A stretch of DNA of 38,119 nucleotides, taken from the NCBI GenBank assembly GCA_964562155.1, contig CAZLRU010000012.1, forward strand, positions 1 to 38,119, in the 5' to 3' direction. Shown piece by piece: positions 32,606 through 38,119 of this stretch (its first letter is position 1; the number at the start of each line of letters is the position of its first letter). Made by a program: the position numbers and the translations under genes. The notes beneath the pieces were generated by a model. That model searched no databases, was not told where the DNA came from, and was given only the letters and a program-made list of their open reading frames with translations. Source of the stretch: JAGOUY01 sp964562155 (GTDB lineage: Bacteria > Patescibacteriota > Patescibacteriia > 2-12-FULL-60-25).

Positions 32606-33937
32606 ATGAGTTCTCACATCGAACGCTCACCGGCTTTTATCGAGTCATTACACCTCATGGAACAAGGGGCTCCGTTTGTGTTTATCACCGGGCGAGCCGG
32701 CACAGGCAAAAGCACACTTTTACGCACATTCCGCGACGAAACCTCGCTCGTTTTCCCCATCCTTGCTCCAACAGGGGTAGCCGCGCTGAATGTAGGTGGG
32801 GAAACGATTCACCGCTTTTTTCGGTTTGCCCCCGGCATGACCCTAAAAGACGCAAAACGTCGCGGACTCGCTCGTCGCGAAGACCCTCTTCTGCGAGCAA
32901 TCGACGGCTTCATTATTGATGAGATCTCGATGGTGCGCGCGGATCTCTTAGATTGCGTCGATGTTTTTCTGCAAGCCGCTCTCAACAGTCCTGCGCCCTT
33001 TGGCGGCAAACGCATCATCGCAATAGGCGACCTCGCTCAACTCCCACCCGTCCTCTCTCGCAACGAACAAGAAGCCTTTCTTAAAGCCTACGAAACCCCC
33101 TATTTTTTCTCTTCACACGGCGTGCAGACCCTGTTAGCCACCTCACAGTTCAACTTTATCGAACTGGAAACCATCTACCGCCAAACGGACCCGGAGTTCA
33201 TCCGACTACTAAACAGCATTCGTGATCAACGCCCAGCTCGAGAAGACCTGGCGGTCCTCAATACCCGTTGCCAACCCCACCGCCCCTCAACAGATCATGA
33301 AATCATTCTAACAACGACCAATGATCAAGCCGATTTCATCAATAACCAGCACCTGGAAGCCCTCCCTTCCCCCACCTACACGTACAATGCCATTACCAAT
33401 GGAGATTTTAAAACCAAAGATGCGCCCACCGACGAAACCCTCCTCCTCAAAAAGCAAGCTCGGGTGATGTGTGTTGCAAATGACAGCGCCGGGACCTACG
33501 TAAACGGAAGCTTGGGAACGGTTTCAAATCTAAACGACATCAGCGTGACGGTTGATCTGGACGATGGGACGCAAGTGGTCTTAGGAACACACGCCTGGAC
33601 CCTCTTTCAAAGCAAATACGACGAAGAAACAAAACTCCTCGTACAGGAAAAACTCGGCAGCTTCGAACAGATTCCTCTCCGACTCGCCTGGGCAGTCACC
33701 ATCCATAAAAGCCAAGGAAAAACCTTTGATAAACTAGTAATAGATCTGGAACGTGGGGCGTTTGCTCATGGTCAAGTGTACGTCGCCCTCAGTCGCTCAC
33801 GAACATTGGAAGGCATAACGCTCACCCGACCCATCCAATCCCATCACATCCATGTCGATGAATCGGTAACAACATTCCTAAAATGCTTAAGAGACGGCAC
33901 CCCATTCTCGGTAAAAGGACAAGCTAGTTTTCTCTAA
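32606..33937 (+). CDS. Pif1/RecD-like superfamily 1 DNA helicase
   Basis: A 443-residue AAA/SF1B helicase. Walker A GRAGTGKST (29-37), LAPTGVAALNVGGETIHRFF (motif Ia region), motif II IIDEISMV, a GDLAQLPPV segment (motif III), and C-terminal AVTIHKSQGKTFDKLVIDL and YVALSRSR (motifs V and VI). This fits compact bacterial Pif1-like 5'-3' helicases with a roughly 440-residue core and no accessory domain. It starts 9 bp after fmt and is likely the third gene of the def transcript. Confidence 0.93.
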   Translation: MSSHIERSPAFIESLHLMEQGAPFVFITGRAGTGKSTLLRTFRDETSLVFPILAPTGVAALNVGGETIHRFFRFAPGMTLKDAKRRGLARREDPLLRAIDGFIIDEISMVRADLLDCVDVFLQAALNSPAPFGGKRIIAIGDLAQLPPVLSRNEQEAFLKAYETPYFFSSHGVQTLLATSQFNFIELETIYRQTDPEFIRLLNSIRDQRPAREDLAVLNTRCQPHRPSTDHEIILTTTNDQADFINNQHLEALPSPTYTYNAITNGDFKTKDAPTDETLLLKKQARVMCVANDSAGTYVNGSLGTVSNLNDISVTVDLDDGTQVVLGTHAWTLFQSKYDEETKLLVQEKLGSFEQIPLRLAWAVTIHKSQGKTFDKLVIDLERGAFAHGQVYVALSRSRTLEGITLTRPIQSHHIHVDESVTTFLKCLRDGTPFSVKGQASFL

Positions 33938-33980
33938 TACCCCAGCGTTGCTCCCCTATTCACCTCTTTCCTTGCAGCCT

Positions 33981-34721
33981 ATGAACCCAGCTCTTCATCT
34001 CGATCATCTCGAAAAAACCTTTCCACCTCGCGAAAAAACAGGGCAACCCGTTCGTGCCGTACAAGGCATTAGTTTAGAAATTCAACCAGGCGAAATCTTC
34101 GCCCTTCTCGGCCCCAACGGAGCGGGCAAATCAACCACCATAGGAATGATCTCCGGGTTAGTGAATCCAACCGGCGGAACCGCCAAGGTGTTTGGAAAAG
34201 ACGTTGTCAACGACTATAAACAAACGCGACAAATGATCGGGCTCGTCCCACAAGAAGTAAACTTCGATCCCTTCTTCACCCCTCGTGAGGCTCTAGAAAT
34301 TCAAGCGGGTCTCTTCAACGTGGAGAAAAAAGATCGTTGGACGGATGAAATCTTGAAACGACTTTCCCTTACTTCCGTCGCCGATACCTCCGTACGCAAA
34401 CTCTCCGGCGGTATGAAGCGACGCCTACTTGTCGGCAAAGCGCTGGTTCATCGACCAAAACTCTTGATCCTCGATGAGCCGACTGCGGGCGTCGACGTCG
34501 AACTTCGTCGAGAACTCTGGGATTTTGTGCGCGAACTCAATAAAAACGGAACCACAATTCTACTTACCACGCATCACATGGAAGAAGTCGAGGCTCTTTC
34601 AGGCCGCATCGCCATCATAGCCAAGGGCGAACTCAAAGCCATCGATACCCTTGCCGGCCATAAAAAAACCACCGGTATCGACAAGCTAGAGGATATTTAT
34701 TTGAAGTACACCTCCGTCTAG
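33981..34721 (+). CDS. ABC transporter ATP-binding protein (ABC-2 type exporter)
   Basis: A 246-residue ATPase from the ATG at 33981. Walker A GPNGAGKST (44-52), Q-loop LVPQEVN, signature LSGGM, Walker B LLILDEPTAGVD, switch His in TTHHMEE. It pairs with the membrane subunit at 34754, 32 bp downstream. Sequence type matches the drug/lipid/polysaccharide exporter group. Substrate not predictable. An upstream TTG would add 11 residues without homology support. Confidence 0.95.
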   Translation: MNPALHLDHLEKTFPPREKTGQPVRAVQGISLEIQPGEIFALLGPNGAGKSTTIGMISGLVNPTGGTAKVFGKDVVNDYKQTRQMIGLVPQEVNFDPFFTPREALEIQAGLFNVEKKDRWTDEILKRLSLTSVADTSVRKLSGGMKRRLLVGKALVHRPKLLILDEPTAGVDVELRRELWDFVRELNKNGTTILLTTHHMEEVEALSGRIAIIAKGELKAIDTLAGHKKTTGIDKLEDIYLKYTSV

Positions 34722-34741
34722 CCACTTTTTGGACTATTCTC

Positions 34742-34747
34742 GATACT
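34742..34747 (+). promoter_or_regulatory. Possible -10 element for leaderless permease transcript
   Basis: GATACT ends exactly 7 nt before the ATG at 34754, the same geometry as at 27166-27178. No clear -35 is seen, so this may be chance. Confidence 0.3.
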
Positions 34748-34753
34748 CACCAT

Positions 34754-35515
34754 ATGCCTTCTCTCGCCTTCAAAACCTTGTTATCCAAAGAAATTCGCCG
34801 TTTTCTCTCCGTGTGGATGCAAACCATCTTTACGCCCGTCATCACAACGGGTCTTTACCTCGTTATCTTCGGCGTCTCTCTCGGTAAACAGATCAATCTT
34901 GGAACCGGGATCTCCTATCTTTCTTTCATTGTCCCGGGTCTCATTATGATGGGCATCGTCAATAACGCGGCTCAAAATGCGAGCTCATCCATCTTTATCG
35001 CAAAAATGAATAATGCCTTGGTCGACATTCTTGTTTCACCGTTAAGCGCGACGGAAACCGCTCTTGCGTACACGTTAGGCGGGGTGGTGCGCGCGCTTAT
35101 GGTTGGAACCATTACCTGGCTCATCTCGCTCCCCTTTCAAGTGACCTTCCCCCTTCATCTCGGTTTCGTGCTGATTATTGCTTTAGCAACGGCCGCATTC
35201 TTCTCAGCGCTCGGTGCCCTGGTCGCGATCTTTGCGGACAAGTTTGACCACATTGGGGCCTTCAACACCTTCATCCTTCTCCCCCTGATTTATCTCGGTG
35301 GCGTGTTCTACTCGATTCACATCCTCCCCCCGTTCTGGCAACGCATTTCGAGCATCAACCCCATCTTCTACATGATCGACGGATTTAGATACGGCTTCAT
35401 CGGTCATGCCGATGGCTCACCTCTAACATCCCTAGCCTTCGTCTGTCTCTTTGCAGTAGCAATGGTAGGAGTACTCATTTGGGTCTTGAAAAAAGGATAT
35501 CGCTTGCGAACATAA
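34754..35515 (+). CDS. ABC-2 type transporter permease
   Basis: A 253-residue integral membrane protein with about six helices: about 22-40, 55-72 (FIVPGLIMMGIVNNAAQ), 100-125, 132-158, 165-190 (LPLIYLGGVFYSIHILPP) and 222-245. The IPG-like segment and the LGGVFY segment before the last helix are typical of ABC-2 permeases of exporters such as drug or O-antigen systems. It forms a two-gene exporter with the ATPase upstream. Confidence 0.94.
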   Translation: MPSLAFKTLLSKEIRRFLSVWMQTIFTPVITTGLYLVIFGVSLGKQINLGTGISYLSFIVPGLIMMGIVNNAAQNASSSIFIAKMNNALVDILVSPLSATETALAYTLGGVVRALMVGTITWLISLPFQVTFPLHLGFVLIIALATAAFFSALGALVAIFADKFDHIGAFNTFILLPLIYLGGVFYSIHILPPFWQRISSINPIFYMIDGFRYGFIGHADGSPLTSLAFVCLFAVAMVGVLIWVLKKGYRLRT

Positions 35516-35546
35516 AAGAGGCTAAAACGAAACATCCTATGAGATT

Positions 35547-35570
35547 GAGCATGGACAAGATGCTCTTTTT
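35547..35570 (+). terminator. Terminator of the ABC operon
   Basis: Stem GAGCAT/ATGCTC (35547-35552, 35560-35565), 7-nt loop, followed by TTTTT. It lies 31 bp after the permease stop. Confidence 0.7.
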
Positions 35571-35624
35571 CAGATAAGGTTCTGCGCCATGATAGGGATC
35601 GCGCCCTAGCAAGGAGAGCGTGCA

Positions 35625-35714
35625 ATGAATTCACGTCGGGTCATGATCGACATCATAAAAGACACGGGTTGTTGGCTGGTCGCCATCCTAGTCATCCTCT
35701 ACCTCTTCCGATAG
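35625..35714 (+). CDS. 29-residue membrane peptide
   Basis: A short reading frame of 29 codons: a basic, polar start (MNSRRVMIDIIKD) and one hydrophobic helix (CWLVAILVILYLFR). An AAGGAG Shine-Dalgarno lies 9 bp upstream of the ATG, and a structured terminator begins at its stop codon. The same arrangement recurs at the next gene (35866). Such a peptide could be a membrane regulator or a toxin-like peptide; no homologue is recalled. Confidence 0.5.
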   Translation: MNSRRVMIDIIKDTGCWLVAILVILYLFR

Positions 35715-35793
35715 CGCACCGCACAAAGAGAAGCCATTCGTCATCTGACGGAACCTCGGCTCCTCTACCGACGGATGCGCTTTTCTGTTTTTT
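35713..35793 (+). terminator. Structured terminator, copy A
   Basis: An outer stem AGCGCA (35713-35718) / TGCGCT (35776-35781) followed by a T-rich tract; inside is a hairpin CGTCA/TGACG (35739-35750). Both ends closely resemble the module at 36096-36155: CGCACCGC at the start and GCGCTTTTCTG at the end. Confidence 0.6.
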
Positions 35794-35865
35794 TAACAAT
35801 TGACAGACAAGAGAGCATGTCTAAACATACTCACTAACCAAGGGAAGGAGGAAGAGGAACGACCG

Positions 35866-36096
35866 ATGCCGTACCTCGACGAAGACTCTGAACAACGAGT
35901 AAAGCTCATCGCGCATACCCTCGAACAACGAGGACTCGAGCTGTTCGAGCTGTACCACGGTCGAACACCCGACTCGTTGGAACGAGCCAAGATCCGCCGA
36001 GAAGCTCTCTCGGAAGCAAAGAACTTGAACTGGTATCTGGCGCTATACATTGCCGAAGCAGCCCTTATTATCTACCTCCTGTCCAAACATCTCTGA
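35866..36096 (+). CDS. 76-residue tail-anchored small membrane protein
   Basis: A 76-residue product. Residues 1-55 are charged and helical (DEDSEQRVKLIAHTLEQRG, LERAKIRREALSEAKN) and residues about 57-73 form one C-terminal hydrophobic helix (WYLALYIAEAALIIYLL), so a tail-anchored topology is likely. The ATG at 35866 is fixed by a strong AAGGAGG about 15 bp upstream with further purines; the longer frame from 35800 lacks this. No family recognised. It is the second of two SD-led small genes with similar terminators. Confidence 0.65.
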   Translation: MPYLDEDSEQRVKLIAHTLEQRGLELFELYHGRTPDSLERAKIRREALSEAKNLNWYLALYIAEAALIIYLLSKHL

Positions 36097-36155
36097 AGCG
36101 CACCGCGCAAGAGCCCTCACCGCTCTTTACTCGCCGGTTGCGCTTTTCTGCTTTT
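36096..36155 (+). terminator. Structured terminator, copy B
   Basis: Outer stem AAGCGCA (36096-36102) / TGCGCTT (36139-36145) and inner hairpin AAGAGC/GCTCTT (36109-36114, 36122-36127), followed by a T-rich stretch. It overlaps the 3' end of the convergent aminotransferase gene. Confidence 0.65.
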
Positions 36156-37347
36156 CCATAAACTCCTGCCTGCCCTTGATTAAATGCTTGATAGCTTTTT
36201 CCAGAGAAACCTCCTCAATCACATACGCAATTCTGAGTTGCGTTTTCCCCGCTCCACTCGTCAGATAAAAGCCCTGTGCCGGGGTCGCCAACACCGTCTC
36301 GCGATCGGACACGATGCCGGAATAGTCTTTCAACATAAATTGGGTAAATGCTTCGGCATCAACCCCAATATCCGCGATCAGATAAAGCGCGCCCGCTGGA
36401 TACCCGCACGGAATACTCGCTTCATGAAGAAGACGAAAAACAATATCACGACGTCGAGCATATTCTTGCTTGGCGCGCTGAATATCCGACTCCCCCTCGT
36501 CCAACACACGAACCAACGCGCGCTGTTCAAGCGTCGAGGCCGACAAACGCATCTGCAAGTATTTCAATGCAGCAGCTCCCAGATCTTCTCGTCGAAGAAC
36601 CAACCAGCCAATTCTCGCTCCGCACGCCGAATATCGCTTTGAAACACTATCAATCACGATCGCGACTTCGGCCGATCCTGGGATCTCAAGCACACTGGTC
36701 GCACGCTCAGTACCAAATACAAACTCACGATAGACCTCATCGACAATAAGAAAGAGGGAGCGGAGGCGGGCCAACTCAACTAATGCTTCTAATGTCTCGC
36801 GCGGGATCACCGATCCTGTTGGATTACTAGGGTTACAAATAAGAATCGCTTTTGTTCTCTCTGTGATCGCTGCTTCAATATCACTCAGAGACGGTAAGGC
36901 AAAATTCTGTTCAAGGGAGGTTGAAACCGAGACCATCCTAACCCCTTTTAACCCCGCAATCGATCGATAATTCGTATAAAATGGCTCAAAAACGATCATT
37001 TCATCCCCAACATCACACGTAAGATCGAAGGCCGCCATCAATGCCTCACTGCCCCCGATCGTAACTAAAACCTGTTCGAACGAAACGGAAATATGTAAAC
37101 GGCTGTAATACCGACAAATCGCTTGGCGCAACCCATCCTCTCCTGCACTGGGCGCATACCCAAGCACCGGATCAGTAAATGACTTCATCGCTTCAAATAA
37201 GATCGACGATGTCGCCACATCCGGCTGGCCGATATTTACGGTAAAAACGGTAACCCCCTGAACACGCAACTCCTCGACCATCGGCAAATACTTCCGAATC
37301 GAAGAAGCGGGGAGGGTTTGGATACGTTGGGAGAGGGAAGGGATCAT
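36127..37347 (-). CDS. PLP-dependent aminotransferase, class I/II
   Basis: A 406-residue fold-type I aminotransferase. PLP lysine is Lys237 in DSVSKRYSACGARIGW; other signatures are GYAPSAGEDGLRQAI, CNPSNPTG (171-178) and VDEVYREF (202-209). It is close to AspC-type aspartate or aromatic aminotransferases; the amino-acid partner cannot be settled. Its start overlaps the stop of the WecG/TagA gene by 4 bp, so the two are one transcript. The C-terminus shares DNA with a terminator of the convergent small gene. Confidence 0.93.
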   Translation of the reverse strand: MIPSLSQRIQTLPASSIRKYLPMVEELRVQGVTVFTVNIGQPDVATSSILFEAMKSFTDPVLGYAPSAGEDGLRQAICRYYSRLHISVSFEQVLVTIGGSEALMAAFDLTCDVGDEMIVFEPFYTNYRSIAGLKGVRMVSVSTSLEQNFALPSLSDIEAAITERTKAILICNPSNPTGSVIPRETLEALVELARLRSLFLIVDEVYREFVFGTERATSVLEIPGSAEVAIVIDSVSKRYSACGARIGWLVLRREDLGAAALKYLQMRLSASTLEQRALVRVLDEGESDIQRAKQEYARRRDIVFRLLHEASIPCGYPAGALYLIADIGVDAEAFTQFMLKDYSGIVSDRETVLATPAQGFYLTSGAGKTQLRIAYVIEEVSLEKAIKHLIKGRQEFMEKQKSATGE

Positions 37348-38072
37348 GCTCGAAATCTATCAACAAAGGCCAAGACAGGAAAGATGATGACAGCTCTCAC
37401 AATCCTCAGAATACGCTTTGGCTCGTGAATCACGCGCCACAACCACTCGAGACCCCATCTACGCATAACCTGTGGAGCACGTTTTACCTCTCCCGCCCAA
37501 TAATCAAACGCCCCTCCCACCCCCATAATAACCTTGAGGCCTGGCATGTCTGCCATATGACGAGCAATCCAACGCTCTTGCTTAGGATGACCAAAGGCAA
37601 CCAACACAATCTGAGGAGCAAACAAGGTTAAGCGATGGCGCGCTTCTTCCCCCATCTCATCATCTATCCCATCCGTCTGCACCACTCCTCCCCGCTCAGC
37701 AATCAAGGCCAACCCAGGATAAAGCGCTCGCCAATGAGCCGCCGCCAACTCCGCAATCTTGGACCTCCCTCCAATCAACGCCACACGCAAATCCTGTTCA
37801 TGAGCCCAGTTTAATAAAGATTCACCCAACTCAACACCCGTAACCCGCGTCCAAGACTGACCGAAGAACCTACCTATCCACTCCAATCCAACCCCATCCA
37901 CCGATCGAAGATCCGCTTGATTCAAAATCTGTTTATAGGAAGAATCTTGACGTGCCACCAATAAAATCTCAGGATTTGCTGTCACAATCCAAAGCGCAGC
38001 CTCTGATGCTTGGATGCGAGCAAGAATAGCCTCTTTCCCCTCCCCCTCGACCGAAACACCGAAAATCTTCAT
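37344..38072 (-). CDS. WecG/TagA/CpsF family glycosyltransferase
   Basis: A 242-residue GT26-family enzyme, which typically adds ManNAc or ManNAcA to a lipid-linked GlcNAc in teichoic acid or surface polysaccharide synthesis. Family signatures are TANPEILLVAR (about 31-41), RSVDGVGLEWIGRFFG (about 56-71), GVELGESLL, ALIGGRSKIAELAA, and LVAFGHPKQERWIA with VIMGVGGAFDYWAGEVKRAP. The last residues form a basic, hydrophobic amphipathic tail, often used for membrane binding. First gene of the pair with the aminotransferase. Confidence 0.95.
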   Translation of the reverse strand: MKIFGVSVEGEGKEAILARIQASEAALWIVTANPEILLVARQDSSYKQILNQADLRSVDGVGLEWIGRFFGQSWTRVTGVELGESLLNWAHEQDLRVALIGGRSKIAELAAAHWRALYPGLALIAERGGVVQTDGIDDEMGEEARHRLTLFAPQIVLVAFGHPKQERWIARHMADMPGLKVIMGVGGAFDYWAGEVKRAPQVMRRWGLEWLWRVIHEPKRILRIVRAVIIFPVLAFVDRFRA

Positions 38073-38119
38073 AGCGGAATGATCTTAGCGCCTTCTTTAT
38101 TCCGGCACAAACGTGCCTC

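Overview
The window looks like a chromosome segment from a small-genome bacterium of the Candidatus Patescibacteria (CPR) type. This is inferred from the gene mix: bactofilin, three aminoacyl-tRNA synthetases in a cluster, and many short membrane or secreted orphans. Recognisable families with eroded catalytic motifs (PriA-like, DHH-like, diacylglycerol-kinase-like) and mostly weak or absent Shine-Dalgarno signals point the same way. UGA behaves as a stop. No 16S rRNA or taxonomic marker is present, so the assignment is tentative.

Region 1 (1-4150) is an accessory island. The 3' end of a tRNA or tmRNA gene (T-loop, acceptor strand, CCA) plus its downstream sequence occurs as a perfect 31-bp direct repeat at 25-55 and 3925-3955, and as a decayed copy at 1241-1256. 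Each copy is followed by its own terminator hairpin. Around these cores sit four copies of a paired heptamer, TTGCCCA-N4-TTGCCCA (11-bp period), about 136 bp from a core. The island carries one gene per unit, both on the minus strand: a UPF0489-like protein (249-968), and a DEAD/DEAH-type helicase with five 54-residue C-terminal repeats (1436-3514). No integrase is visible. This nested one-gene-per-unit array at a tRNA/tmRNA 3' end is the best candidate here for an undescribed mobile system.

Region 2 (4151-6145) holds small orphan genes (a secreted 111-residue protein, a 241-residue unknown, a 99-residue helical protein), several terminator hairpins, and tRNA-Val(UAC) and tRNA-Leu(GAG) on the minus strand.

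Region 3 (6146-19916) is mostly minus-strand housekeeping: a diacylglycerol-kinase-like protein, bactofilin, argS, tyrS, a tRNA with an unusual 6-nt anticodon loop, valS with a long hairpin upstream, a lytic transglycosylase, and a Nudix / S41 protease / murA cluster for envelope metabolism. A DHH-like protein and a coiled-coil orphan lie on the plus strand.

Region 4 (20025-29445) has a PEGA-domain membrane protein and glmS on the plus strand, then a tight minus-strand run (PMT-like membrane protein, membrane-anchored unknown, small membrane protein, HIT hydrolase) with ATGA overlaps. A divergent secreted protein with an apparently leaderless promoter and a LigB/MEMO-like protein follow.

Region 5 (29446-38119) contains a PriA-like protein without Walker A, def-fmt, a Pif1-like helicase, an ABC-2 exporter pair, two small SD-led membrane peptides sharing a terminator design, and a minus-strand aminotransferase / WecG-TagA glycosyltransferase pair. 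Peptidoglycan and envelope work (MurA, GlmS, transglycosylase, Ctp, glycosyltransferases) and translation (ArgRS, TyrRS, ValRS, Def, Fmt, tRNAs) dominate the backbone.
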